Below the pieces are notes generated by a model, which worked only from the letters and a program-made list of their open reading frames with translations, searched no databases and had not been told where the DNA came from. The position numbers were made by a program, and so were the translations under genes. Below, piece after piece: positions 43,791 through 54,533 of a DNA stretch of 64,000 bases; the stretch's first letter is position 1, and each line of letters begins with the position of its first letter. The DNA is from Alteromonas sp. BMJM2 (GTDB lineage: Bacteria; Pseudomonadota; Gammaproteobacteria; Enterobacterales; Alteromonadaceae): assembly GCF_027257845.1 (NCBI RefSeq), contig NZ_JAPVOT010000006.1, forward strand, positions 124,001 through 188,000. The letters run 5' to 3'.

Positions 43791-44360
43791 TTATTTTTGA
43801 ACTCGTGACACGTATTCGCCAGAGCGTGTATCTACACGAATAACTTCGCCTGTCTGAACGAACAAAGGTACACGTACAACGGCACCTGTAGTCAGCGTTG
43901 CAGGCTTACCACCGGTTCCAGCTGTATCACCCTTAAGACCTGGGTCAGTTTCAGTAATTTCTAACTCTACAAAGTTAGGCGGCGTTACCGTAATTGGAGC
44001 TCCGTTCCACAGCGTAATAGTACAAACGTCGTTTTCTACCAACCACTTAATATTCTCACCTACCGCTTTTTCATCAGCCGCGATTTGTTCGAATGTATCA
44101 TTGTTCATAAAGTGGTAGAATTCGCCGTCGGTGTATAGATAGGCCAGCTCAGTATCCATAACGTCTGCGCCTTCTACGGATTCACCAGAGCGGAACGTTT
44201 TTTCTAAAACTTTTCCTGAAATAAGCTTGCGAATTTTCACGCGGTTGAACGCTTGGCCCTTACCAGGCTTTACATATTCGTTTTCTAAAATGTTGCAAGG
44301 TTCGCCATCCAGCATGATTTTCAGGCCGCCTTTGAACTCGTTAGTGCTGTAATTAGCCAT
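43791..44360 (-). CDS. efp: Translation elongation factor P (EF-P)
   Basis: EF-P relieves ribosome stalling at polyproline stretches. The 189-residue protein begins [21 protein letters not shown], and the conserved [10 protein letters not shown] loop places the modified Lys at position 34, the site beta-lysylated by EpmA. The second and third OB domains follow ([44 protein letters not shown]). ATG 44360 with GAGG five bases upstream is the start; a long in-frame extension upstream overlaps epmB and is rejected. Only 36 bp separate this start from the divergent epmB start. Confidence 0.98.
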   Translation of the reverse strand: MANYSTNEFKGGLKIMLDGEPCNILENEYVKPGKGQAFNRVKIRKLISGKVLEKTFRSGESVEGADVMDTELAYLYTDGEFYHFMNNDTFEQIAADEKAVGENIKWLVENDVCTITLWNGAPITVTPPNFVELEITETDPGLKGDTAGTGGKPATLTTGAVVRVPLFVQTGEVIRVDTRSGEYVSRVQK

Positions 44361-44396
44361 AATTCCTCTGTCTAAACATAAGGTGCAAAAAGTTTC

Positions 44397-45422
44397 GTGG
44401 AACAAATAATACCTAAAAAAGCGATTTCTGTAGAGCATAACTGGCAAAAAGAATTATCAAAAAGCTTTACGGACCCCTCGAAGCTGCTTAGTTATTTGCA
44501 TTTAGATGAAAAAAACTACTTACAGCACATAAAAGCACGACGCTTATTCCCAATGCGCGTACCCCGCCATTTTGTGAATTTAATGGAAAAAGGAAACCCT
44601 AACGATCCACTGCTACTGCAAGTTATGCCGTTGAGTGATGAGTTTTTAACGTCACCGCATTACAACGAAGACCCCTTAGAAGAGCATGACACTGCAGGTA
44701 AAGGACTATTGCATAAGTACGACTCTCGCGTGTTGCTCATGGTTCGCACCGGGTGCGCAGTAAACTGCCGATATTGCTTTAGACGTCACTTCCCTTACGC
44801 AGATAATGCCGTTAGCAAAGCGCAGTGGACAGACACATTATCGTACATTGCCAATAACCCAAACATTAACGAAGTCATTTTTTCTGGTGGCGATCCATTA
44901 ATGGCAAAAGACGATCTTTTAGCGTGGTTGGCGTCAGAAATTGCAGCAATCGAACACGTGAAACGCCTTCGTATTCACACGCGATTACCTGTGGTATTAC
45001 CCGAGCGAATTTGTAGTACCTTTGAAGATTGGTTTGCCGAGCTACCCATTCAAAAAGTATTAGTGCTTCACGCGAATCATGAAAATGAAGTCTCAAATGA
45101 ATTAGTCGATGTACTGGCACCGCTTCGAGGCAAAGGCGTGACCCTGTTAAATCAATCTGTATTGTTGAAAGGAATTAATGACAGTGCTGATGCCATTTGC
45201 GCGCTGAACGAGCGGCTTTTTGAAGCAGGCGTATTACCTTATTACTTGCATGTACTCGACAAGGTACAGGGGGCGAGTCATTTCTATGTGAGTGATGACG
45301 ATGGGAGGGCTATTATGGAGCAAGCGATAAAGCGCCTGCCGGGATTCTTAGTGCCCAAACTCGTAAGAGAAATTGGGGGACAACCCGGCAAAACGCCTAT
45401 CGACTTACATTTGCATCCCTGA
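44397..45422 (+). CDS. epmB: EF-P beta-lysylation protein EpmB (lysine 2,3-aminomutase)
   Basis: EpmB converts (S)-alpha-lysine to (R)-beta-lysine, the substrate of EpmA. The 341-residue protein has the radical-SAM motif [15 protein letters not shown] (CX3CX2C), the GGDPL motif in [14 protein letters not shown], the downstream lysine-binding region [15 protein letters not shown], and the PLP-site [14 protein letters not shown] with the family Lys. It is at the short length typical of EpmB, without the extra parts of clostridial aminomutases. The start is GTG 44397. Divergent from efp across 36 bp, so one or both promoters must lie inside the opposing coding sequence. Confidence 0.95.
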   Translation: MEQIIPKKAISVEHNWQKELSKSFTDPSKLLSYLHLDEKNYLQHIKARRLFPMRVPRHFVNLMEKGNPNDPLLLQVMPLSDEFLTSPHYNEDPLEEHDTAGKGLLHKYDSRVLLMVRTGCAVNCRYCFRRHFPYADNAVSKAQWTDTLSYIANNPNINEVIFSGGDPLMAKDDLLAWLASEIAAIEHVKRLRIHTRLPVVLPERICSTFEDWFAELPIQKVLVLHANHENEVSNELVDVLAPLRGKGVTLLNQSVLLKGINDSADAICALNERLFEAGVLPYYLHVLDKVQGASHFYVSDDDGRAIMEQAIKRLPGFLVPKLVREIGGQPGKTPIDLHLHP

Positions 45423-45423
45423 C

Positions 45424-45615
45424 CTACGCGAAAGTATCAATATTAGCGCCTAACGCGGGGTTTGAAGAGGATGCTTTTGGTACGTCAGCGGCTGATTCCA
45501 GCAACTGAAGCGACGCTTTTCCCTCTTGTTCTTGTTGGCCTTTTGCCAACTTAAGAGAAGCCAATTCAAGCGAAGCACCGGACGCTGCAGAGGCGTTTGC
45601 ACCTTGTAGTTCCAT
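45424..45615 (-). CDS. YjfB-like putative motility protein
   Basis: This small protein has 63 residues from ATG 45615, where AAGGA lies eight bases upstream; a longer in-frame start is unlikely. The pattern MELQGANASAASGASLELASLKLAKGQQEQEG and the C-terminal NPALGANIDTFA match the YjfB family (a small helical family found near flagellar or motility genes, function unknown). No signal peptide. It ends one base from the epmB stop (convergent). Confidence 0.65.
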   Translation of the reverse strand: MELQGANASAASGASLELASLKLAKGQQEQEGKASLQLLESAADVPKASSSNPALGANIDTFA

Positions 45616-45750
45616 ACCGTTTTCCTTTGTTGCTTGTAGCAAAGTGAAAAAATGGGCAAAATTGCCCACCTTAGAGTGTATCGGCAAAAACCGTCGAAAC
45701 TTTAATCAGTTTTTGAATCAATTTTACATTAAGCAATTAAAGGCGTTTTC

Positions 45751-46083
45751 ATGCAAGAAATGCAAACCGTAAATCAACAACTTCAAGAGACCATGCAAAC
45801 GCTTTACCGAAAGGCCGTGGATGCAGACCAAGCATTAGACGTGTTGCAGCAGGATAAGAAAGGTAAATTTTCTGCCGTATTTGCCTCTGACAGTGGCTTT
45901 ACAACGTCGTCGAAGCGCTTTGTTCCCTATGTAGAAGAAATAGCGTTAGATTGGCAAGCCATGAAAGACATGAACGAAGAGCAAACAAAAGCAGCACTTG
46001 CTCCGCTAGTGAAGAAAATAGAGTTAGCGCTTATCACCGTTACCCAATTTCAACAAAGCCTTGCAGGTAAGCCAAAGGAATAA
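45751..46083 (+). CDS. Hypothetical helical protein
   Basis: This 110-residue acidic protein is not recognised. Predicted mostly helical, with an N-terminal amphipathic stretch (MQTVNQQLQETMQTLYRKAVDADQAL) and no membrane segment or signal, so it is probably cytoplasmic. A ribosome site (AAAGGCG) precedes ATG 45751; a second ATG nine bases in is an alternative. Confidence 0.65.
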   Translation: MQEMQTVNQQLQETMQTLYRKAVDADQALDVLQQDKKGKFSAVFASDSGFTTSSKRFVPYVEEIALDWQAMKDMNEEQTKAALAPLVKKIELALITVTQFQQSLAGKPKE

Positions 46084-46192
46084 CGCTTACCTGTGCTTAC
46101 TTAGTTTGGCGAAAATATCTATACCTCATTGGCCCATTGTCCGCAAAAAGCCAGTTTAGCTAGCGGCTAACGTACCCATGAGCCACACTTGG

Positions 46193-47506
46193 TTATTGGC
46201 TAGTTGACGGATAGTCAGCATAAAGCGGAATGCGCTTTATGCGCTGCTTTAACCTTTCCACCTCACGTAAATACGCGTCGCTATCTACACGTCCATACTG
46301 CTCAGTAAAAGCTTGCTTACTGAGCCCTTCTGGCACATCGTCAATAGCAGGAATAATGTCACTCTCACTGCGAATTCGGGCTAGCGCATTTTGAACGCTT
46401 TCGGCGTGTACTGGTGATGCGGCGCTTTGGGCAAAAGCCGTGCCGGACATATCGGCAACTAAATCAACAAAGCTGTACCCAGAACCACCAGCCCCGCGGT
46501 CCATCAATTCTTTAAATTCACCAATGGCAAAGGACATACTTTGCTCTGATAAAAGCTCTAGTGCTGCGGATATAATAAAGTGTCGCGCTAAATCGTTGCG
46601 ATTATGCAAAACGGCGCCAGAACGAGGGCGAAGGGCTTTGTCTTTATCAGGCTGAATGTCACCCACGAGATTTCCAACTCTGTGGTGCCCCACATAAGCG
46701 GCTAGCGCGAGAATTACCGCTTTATTGTGCAGTACCGCTTGAGCAGCCGATGCGCTTTGCTCGCGGGCTCTAGCCATGCCTTCACGCAAGTATTCAGTCA
46801 GAGATACCGGACTTGTAGATAAGGCGATTTCCCTACCCGAAATATACCTGAGGTAGTAGGCAGTAAGCGTTTGCAGCTCGGTTTCTTCATCAAAAGATAA
46901 GTTGGATGCTACCGTATTTAGCTCCACAAGCAGCGTATCTAGACGCCCTACGTCCAACGTTAGCTCGCCTGGCTGCATAGACACTTTCTCTACGCGACTA
47001 AGAGCAATTGAGGCAATTTCTGTATCGGTGTAGCTATTTACAGCATATTCGATCATGTCGAGTAAGAGGCTACCAGGAATACTCAAACTTCCCACTTGCA
47101 CATGTTCTATGCGCAGGCTGTCGCCGGGTAATACTAGGGCCGACGCATTAAAGAAGTAGCCCGTATCTTTCAGCGCATAGGTAACACTTACCGTTCCGCC
47201 CATCGAAGTAATATTAACCTGCCCTTTAAACTCTGGCAGCGCGCGCTGCAACACGCCTACCAAGCTCTCTACCTGGGTTTCACTTAAAGTTAATTGATGG
47301 CCTTCTTCACGGCGGGAGAAAGCACGTTTTAGCTGGCTGAGCAATACATTCACACTGTCGGCCCCATCAAGCTGGCTTGATGCACTACTTGAGACCAGCG
47401 GTGTAGTTTGAATGGCCATTACAGTGAGCGTTGTCGCGCCTACAAGCACAAGAAAAACAACTATAGCTAAACCAATAAAAAACCATTTTAAAAATCGCAA
47501 GATCAT
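46193..47506 (-). CDS. Membrane-anchored hypothetical protein
   Basis: The 437-residue protein is not recognised. A single N-terminal TM (FLKWFFIGLAIVVFLVLVGATTLTVMA, about 5-31) anchors a large domain outside the cytoplasm. Segments such as HQLTLSETQVESLVGVLQRALPEFKGQVNI, and a GSGYSFVDLVADMSGTAFAQ motif followed by a segment with few charges, suggest a globular domain near the middle and a second near residue 300-400. No catalytic signature is evident. It lies alone, with the 806-bp repeat-bearing gap upstream. Confidence 0.7.
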   Translation of the reverse strand: MILRFLKWFFIGLAIVVFLVLVGATTLTVMAIQTTPLVSSSASSQLDGADSVNVLLSQLKRAFSRREEGHQLTLSETQVESLVGVLQRALPEFKGQVNITSMGGTVSVTYALKDTGYFFNASALVLPGDSLRIEHVQVGSLSIPGSLLLDMIEYAVNSYTDTEIASIALSRVEKVSMQPGELTLDVGRLDTLLVELNTVASNLSFDEETELQTLTAYYLRYISGREIALSTSPVSLTEYLREGMARAREQSASAAQAVLHNKAVILALAAYVGHHRVGNLVGDIQPDKDKALRPRSGAVLHNRNDLARHFIISAALELLSEQSMSFAIGEFKELMDRGAGGSGYSFVDLVADMSGTAFAQSAASPVHAESVQNALARIRSESDIIPAIDDVPEGLSKQAFTEQYGRVDSDAYLREVERLKQRIKRIPLYADYPSTSQ

Positions 47507-47691
47507 ATTCGTGGTAGTAAACCTTTACTAATCGTGACACGGGGAGCTGACGTGTAATGCATCTGAATCAATGGAGTAGAGCTTGCTTCAATGCAGGCAG
47601 CAGTTGATTGCTATACGTTACCATACACGCGTTTTTTACACGCGGTGATAAATTCCTTTTTTCTGATAATATCAAAAATTATCGCATCATT

Positions 47692-47772
47692 TTATTTGCG
47701 CGCTTCTTTATTTGCGAGCTACTCTAATTACGCACTACTCTATTTACGCATTAGTGTATTCACGCACTACTT
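47692..47772. repeat. Degenerate 16-17-bp tandem repeat in the intergenic gap
   Basis: There are five imperfect units (about TATTTACGCACTACTC) from 47692 to 47772 in the 806-bp gap between the hypothetical gene and the lipoprotein gene. No protein is supportable here. The rest of the gap, except the 263-bp element, holds nothing that I recognise. Confidence 0.65.
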
Positions 47773-47980
47773 TGCCCATTATTAAAACCTATTTTGGGCG
47801 CTGTGTATCAACAAATAACGTGCTAATTCGTAACGCAATGTTACCAGTTTACGGCAATAGTGCTGATGGTAGCTCCCGTTAATAGCCCCCTTCTATAGAA
47901 AACGCAATGCTGTGAGCGATAAAAAACCTTCACTGAATCGCAAACTCAGTAGTAATGCCTTTGGCTGCGTGGCGTCGTAA

Positions 47981-48243
47981 TACCAGTCCGCATAGATAAT
48001 TGCTCACTCAGAAGGCGCTGGCAAGTTTCCTAGCAAAGCGTGGGAATGCAGGAATGGCTGCTCCCTTTCAAATTCCCAGAATAAAGCTAGGAAACTTGCC
48101 AGACCTTCCCGAAGGGCGAGTTTAAAATGTCCGTACTCTTTGTTGTGTCACCTTGATGCAGAACCACTGCACCTGCGGTAACACGCCGCGATTACGAACA
48201 TTTTAAGTCTCGCTGAGTGGGTAACTATCTATGCGGACTGGTA
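47981..48243 (-). mobile_element. 263-bp MITE-like structured element, copy 2 (intergenic)
   Basis: This copy has the same 18-bp terminal inverted repeats and the same length of 263 bp as copy 1, in the opposite orientation, with about 13 differences. The hairpin arms GGCAAGTTTCCTAGC/GCTAGGAAACTTGCC are perfect here, while copy 1 has two C-to-T changes in one arm. The flanks read GTAA and TAAT, so the junction (AA on the left, T on the right) is shared with copy 1. No transposase is present in the window. Confidence 0.88.
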
Positions 48244-48251
48244 TAATTAAC

Positions 48252-48284
48252 AAAAAGGCCCAACGCGTTAGCGTCAGGCCTTTT
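48252..48284 (-). terminator. Intrinsic terminator of the lipoprotein gene
   Basis: AAAGGCC-TGACGC / GCGTTGGGCCTTT lies 29 bp past the stop on the minus strand and is followed by a T-run. It abuts the end of the 263-bp element. Confidence 0.85.
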
Positions 48285-48312
48285 ACTCAGTATATCTATG
48301 TGAGTTTTAGTC

Positions 48313-50379
48313 TTAGTAAATAGGCAGTACCGAAACCGATTCAGGTGCAGTGAAAGACGCACTGTAACTAGGCGCTATATCGCCAGAGTCTGCGTTCAAA
48401 ATATTATCGAATCGCAAGATAGCGCCGTTCGATTTTTCTGCCACATACACATGTCCGTTGCTTAGCATTAAATCAACGGGGTTCCCAAGCATTGACGATG
48501 GGCCGGCGATATTTACCGATACGTCAGTAATGCCGTCTGCTGACTGCGCTCCTGAAATAACATAAAGCTTGCCGTCGGTAGCGTCTGCCGCGCTGCCTAC
48601 ATCGGAGATGACCAAGCTATCGCTTTGGCTATCATAGTCGATGCCGTGTATGTTAGTAGGCGCTGAAAACGCAGTACCACTACTTGCCGGTACAATCAGT
48701 CTGTCTTCTCCTGTCAGCACAGATTCACCACTATTCAAGCGTCGTACTACTTCCTCAAACACAGCAACCGTGCCGTTTGTTAGCGCTAAGTAAGCGCTGT
48801 CAGTTGCTGGGTCATAATCTACATCCCATGGGCGAGCGCCATTTGATGCTTCAAGGGTTAACAGCGGCGCTACATCACCCGATGCGCAAGGTGAAAAAAC
48901 GCGTACAGCAGGTGTTGTTTCATTCACGTCGGCAACAAAAACAAGGCCCTCTGTTGATGCAATATCAAGCCCTTTAGGGGCAATAAGCCCGGTATTCGCG
49001 CCCGCTATCATATGATCGTAGCTATCGCTGTACATCATGCCATCGCGACTTGAGGCGAGTCGATTTACCACTAACAGCCCGCCTGTTGATGTATCTGGGT
49101 TGTCGAAGGTAATAACGCCATCGCCTTGCGATGTATATGACGCACTTTCTATGCTCATGCTGCTATCAAAGCTGCGTAATTCGCTGCCTAAAAGCGCACT
49201 AAGTTGTGCAACCTGCCCTGTGGTATCGCCTTCTGCAGATGGATTACTCGATGCAGAAAGCCCTGAGATTGGCATGGTGGTTATACCGTCATCCGATGCA
49301 TCCCACTTCACCATTGCGTCAGTAAACTCAACAAGCGATTCTGGCTTAACAGATGGTGTAGAAAGCGTTGGCGCAACATCGCCACTCGCACCGGTGAAGA
49401 TATTTGAAAAGACCAAAATTGCGTCATTCGATTTTTCGGCAACACGAAGGTCAGAGCCCGATAAAATGATATCAACAGGGTTACCTAATTGCGTGCTAGC
49501 GCCGCCCACTACTCTTGTGGGGATTACCATGCCATCAGCAGATGCTGCACTTTCAATAACAAACAACTGCCCATCGTCAGCCACACTTGCATCACCCACA
49601 TCTGACACCACGAGTCGATTAGACATTGCTTCATACACAATACCGTGAAGATTGATTGAAATTTGGTTGCCGTCGGCATCTGATGGAACAATGGTTCTGG
49701 TTACCGTTGGCGCAAAACCAGAAGACGTGACATCGTCATACACGGCAACTGTGCCGTCGGTTAACGCCACAAACAAGCGGTCAGCGTCTTCATCAAATGC
49801 TAAGTCCCAAAGGCGAGCAGAGGTCATAATTTCGGCAACAGGCGCTACGTTTCCTGCAGCTTGACCGCCGAAAACACTAATTCGTTGACCATTAAAGTCG
49901 GCAGCCATGACAAGGCCGGCTTCTTCAGCAAATACAATACCTTTAGGGTTTACTAGGCCAGTTTCTGCCCCGGTGATGTCGTGACCAAAGTTTGCATCGA
50001 AGTCGCTGTTTCCTGTAAATGAACAAAATGAGCGAATAAGAGGAAGGTCGCTATCTCCTGCTTGGAACAGCGTATTGCTTTGAGATAACGCAACGCCTTC
50101 ATTGGCGCCGGTTGATACTGTGTTAATAACACTGGCGTTTTGATCTACCGTCGATACGGTATTGCGATTGCTATCGCCATTATTAGCCACTAAAAAAGTC
50201 GCCGCTGCAAAACCTGGGCTTCCGTCTTGTCCTGGCGCGCCGTCTTGACCATCGGCGCCATTTACGCCGTCAACGCCATCTGCACCATCATCACCGTTAC
50301 AGGCTGATAGAGAAAACACAACTGCCGCTGCAAGAAGTGAAAGTTTGATATTGCGCTGTGAAGTATTTGATAAATCCAT
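48313..50379 (-). CDS. Lipoprotein with collagen-like segment and duplicated repeat domain
   Basis: The 688-residue protein has a lipobox (VVFSLSAC, Cys27), then nine Gly-X-Y triplets (residues 29-56, GDDGADGVDGVNGADGQDG), a collagen-like rod. Two homologous halves follow (about 141-345 and 464-688), each with a PKGI/L start, a WDLAFD/WDVDYD strand, TDGTVAVYDD/TNGTVAVFEE, and LGNPVDIILS/LGNPVDLMLS then VAEKSN-AIL-F-NI. The pattern suggests a beta-propeller built from NHL/lactonase-like repeats. Surface or outer-membrane location is likely. Function unknown; collagen-like lipoproteins often mediate surface contacts. It follows an intrinsic terminator and stands alone. Confidence 0.85.
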   Translation of the reverse strand: MDLSNTSQRNIKLSLLAAAVVFSLSACNGDDGADGVDGVNGADGQDGAPGQDGSPGFAAATFLVANNGDSNRNTVSTVDQNASVINTVSTGANEGVALSQSNTLFQAGDSDLPLIRSFCSFTGNSDFDANFGHDITGAETGLVNPKGIVFAEEAGLVMAADFNGQRISVFGGQAAGNVAPVAEIMTSARLWDLAFDEDADRLFVALTDGTVAVYDDVTSSGFAPTVTRTIVPSDADGNQISINLHGIVYEAMSNRLVVSDVGDASVADDGQLFVIESAASADGMVIPTRVVGGASTQLGNPVDIILSGSDLRVAEKSNDAILVFSNIFTGASGDVAPTLSTPSVKPESLVEFTDAMVKWDASDDGITTMPISGLSASSNPSAEGDTTGQVAQLSALLGSELRSFDSSMSIESASYTSQGDGVITFDNPDTSTGGLLVVNRLASSRDGMMYSDSYDHMIAGANTGLIAPKGLDIASTEGLVFVADVNETTPAVRVFSPCASGDVAPLLTLEASNGARPWDVDYDPATDSAYLALTNGTVAVFEEVVRRLNSGESVLTGEDRLIVPASSGTAFSAPTNIHGIDYDSQSDSLVISDVGSAADATDGKLYVISGAQSADGITDVSVNIAGPSSMLGNPVDLMLSNGHVYVAEKSNGAILRFDNILNADSGDIAPSYSASFTAPESVSVLPIY

Positions 50380-50493
50380 AACCGTCTCCGTTGTCTTTTT
50401 GATGTAGTGACGTTGTACTGCTCACGTTCTATTCAAAAAGCCAAACGACCGAAGATAACGATTGGATGCAACAAATATTAAAAAAAAGATAAA

Positions 50494-50516
50494 AAAAAGC
50501 ACATCGCTGTGCTTTC
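50494..50516 (-). terminator. Intrinsic terminator of parE
   Basis: AAAGCACA-TCGC-TGTGCTTT has an 8-bp stem with a U-rich tail on the minus strand, about 60 bp after the parE stop codon. Confidence 0.85.
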
Positions 50517-50571
50517 TTTTTATAAGGCTCTGAAACCAGAGCGTGTTGAACTTTGCTGTACGAGTTTTGGG

Positions 50572-52482
<1,911 letters not shown>

Positions 52483-52611
52483 TTAAGCCAGAAACATGAG
52501 TAAACGTACGCAGAGTTCATCTGCAACGCAAGGTAAAAAGATGGTAGCAGGGCGATTTAATCCTGGCAACGACGTTGACCCGTTGCCGCCCCTACTCTCT
52601 ATTCATATATC

Positions 52612-53193
52612 TTAATCGAGAAGGAAATCTGCAATGCCAGGTAAATGATTTTCATAACCCACAAAGCTGTGATCTCCCCCTTCCTCTATGACTAATTCGC
52701 TTAGGGCGTACTTTGCGGCGGCCAATCTATAGTCGAGGGTTTCATCATCGGTTTGCAGCAACACCTTATACGCTTTTTGCTCGCTCAGCGTGTTGGCATC
52801 TAGTGCTCTAATCACATCAATATCGGATGCTTCAATAGTAAACTTTTCACCGCTGTAAGGATTAACATGAGGGCCGATAAACTGCTGAAGCAGTTCGTAA
52901 GGTCGCACTGCTGGGTTAATCAACACAGCTCGCCCCGAATACTTTTCAATTAAAAACGTGGACAAATAGCCGCCCATTGAACTACCAATGACTTTAAGGC
53001 CGTTGGTTAAAAGCGCTGGCGTTTGCTCAATTAACGCGGTGAGCTGTGCTTCTACCTTACTCGGAAAATTAGACAGCGCAGGAATATGAACCTGAACGTC
53101 TGGATGATGGGCAGCAAAATAGTCTTTGGTTGCCTGCGCCTTAACCGATGATGGAGAACTTAGAAATCCATGAAGATACAAAATGTGCTGCAT
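52612..53193 (-). CDS. yqiA: YqiA esterase
   Basis: This alpha/beta-hydrolase esterase has 193 residues, the same length as E. coli YqiA. It contains ILYLHGFLSSPSSVKAQATKDYF at the N-terminus, the nucleophile elbow VIGSSMGGYLSTFL, LINPAVRPYELLQQFIG and the catalytic-His region EEGGDHSFVGYE. E. coli YqiA hydrolyses palmitoyl-CoA and p-nitrophenyl esters in vitro. ATG 53193 with AGGGA upstream is chosen over an in-frame start 21 bp upstream. Cytoplasmic. Confidence 0.94.
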   Translation of the reverse strand: MQHILYLHGFLSSPSSVKAQATKDYFAAHHPDVQVHIPALSNFPSKVEAQLTALIEQTPALLTNGLKVIGSSMGGYLSTFLIEKYSGRAVLINPAVRPYELLQQFIGPHVNPYSGEKFTIEASDIDVIRALDANTLSEQKAYKVLLQTDDETLDYRLAAAKYALSELVIEEGGDHSFVGYENHLPGIADFLLD

Positions 53194-53301
53194 GTTGCGT
53201 CCCTGTTTGTACAATAAAGTGGTGTTTGTTGAATGTTATTTTTAAAATATGCTTTGGTAAAAAGCCGTCTTATGTAAAAGACATACTCTTTTTTATTGCG
53301 A

Positions 53302-54084
53302 TTAACTTAGTCTTTTAATACTCACCGAGGCCTCGCCATCGTCATAAAGACAAATCTGATGATACCCAGGCTGTTCGTTACTCACACCGAAATCAGCTTG
53401 CATTGCCCATTGCCAGCAGCTTGAGGGGCACCCGAAACTATTAACGTTGTCTCTGCCTACTTGCTGCCTAAGTGGAGAGTGCACGTGCCCGTGAATAATA
53501 TGGTTTATTACCTTCACACTATCTAGCCACTCAATTAAACGTTCTGCATTCACTAAGTTATGCTTATCCATCCAACTATTTGACGGCAAAATATGATGAT
53601 GAAGGGCAAGCAAATGATGTTGATGCGTTTGAGCGCTAAGCGCGCGTTCAATGCATGTGAGCTCAAGGGTGTCTATTTCTCCCTGCGCTCCTTTGGCCAT
53701 TTGCTTTGGCCGAGTATCTAGGCCGTGAATACACCAATTGCCAATATGAAGTGGTGAGTCAGCCAACAGCATGTGTGGTGCTAAATATTCGTCATAATGG
53801 GGGTTTGCGTCGTGGTTACCAGCAATGACATACCAAGGTACATCCACAAAGCGTTCCATTAAATCGAGAAAATGGGTATAGCTTGCAGGGGAGTCATCGC
53901 CACTGATATCACCGGTAACTAACACCACATCAGCCGCATCTGGTGACACTTTTTCCGTATTGCCGCTTTGGGCTAGCTGCCTAAGAAGGCGTTCTAACGA
54001 ATGATAGGGAGAAATACCGCCATAGCCCTTTCTTGAAGTGTCTTGCAATAAATGGCAGTCGCTAAACTGTATTACTGTTTTCAC
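53302..54084 (-). CDS. cpdA: 3',5'-cyclic-AMP phosphodiesterase CpdA
   Basis: CpdA hydrolyses cAMP and so tunes CRP-dependent regulation. The 260-residue protein shows the binuclear metallophosphoesterase motifs in order: QFSDCHLL (DxH), VLVTGDISGDDS (GDxxD), VIAGNHDAN (GNHD), LALHHHILPSNS and HIIHGHVHSPL (GHxH). The overall length agrees with the family (275 in E. coli). Its ATG overlaps the yqiB stop (ATGA). Confidence 0.95.
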   Translation of the reverse strand: MKTVIQFSDCHLLQDTSRKGYGGISPYHSLERLLRQLAQSGNTEKVSPDAADVVLVTGDISGDDSPASYTHFLDLMERFVDVPWYVIAGNHDANPHYDEYLAPHMLLADSPLHIGNWCIHGLDTRPKQMAKGAQGEIDTLELTCIERALSAQTHQHHLLALHHHILPSNSWMDKHNLVNAERLIEWLDSVKVINHIIHGHVHSPLRQQVGRDNVNSFGCPSSCWQWAMQADFGVSNEQPGYHQICLYDDGEASVSIKRLS

Positions 54085-54533
54085 GCTTCAGAGGTTACCC
54101 TTGGTGTGTGTTTTAAACAAAAATCTAACCACTCAGCCAGAAAGATGTTCACCATCTGCTTCTCGTTTCGCTGGCGCATCTTCAAATTAGGATACTCATA
54201 AGAAGGCTCTAGCGCGCCCGTATTTTGGCTATTAATCACTTCAGCCAGTCTGGCGTCATGGTACAAACGCACTGTCATCGACGGAGTTAAGTAATCCGGC
54301 ATGTCTTTTGTGGTTTGCTTGATACTTAACGAGCTGGTGTAGCGAGATGACTCAACTATTTTAATTTCGTACGCTAAATGCTTACCAATCGAGAAACGAT
54401 AGCTCAAGTCTTCCGTATCGCAATCGGGCAAAATACGCAGAATGTGCGCATAGTTCACCTCGCATACTGCCTGCATGGTAGGAAGATGAGGAATGTATTT
54501 TCGTTGTGTACGATAAGTCACGGTGTTTTCCAC
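54081..54533 (-). CDS. yqiB: DUF1249 family protein YqiB
   Basis: This 150-residue protein of unknown function, conserved in gammaproteobacteria, has the usual YPHLPTMQAVCEVNYAHILRILPD-type N-terminus (here KYIPHLPTMQAVCEVNYAHI), the KIVESSRYTSSL core, and the C-terminal QKMNEKQ-like NEKQMVNIFLAEWLDFCL. It is nested between nudF (16-bp overlap) and cpdA (4-bp overlap), a context that is strictly conserved. Confidence 0.93.
   Translation of the reverse strand: MENTVTYRTQRKYIPHLPTMQAVCEVNYAHILRILPDCDTEDLSYRFSIGKHLAYEIKIVESSRYTSSLSIKQTTKDMPDYLTPSMTVRLYHDARLAEVINSQNTGALEPSYEYPNLKMRQRNEKQMVNIFLAEWLDFCLKHTPRVTSEA

Noticed and set aside
44361..44447. 29-residue N-terminal extension of EF-P
   Set aside because: The conserved start MANYSTNEF has its own ribosome site, and the extension overlaps epmB.
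47591..47785. 64-codon hydrophobic ORF across the tandem repeats
   Set aside because: Composition is driven by AT-rich repeats; no ribosome site.
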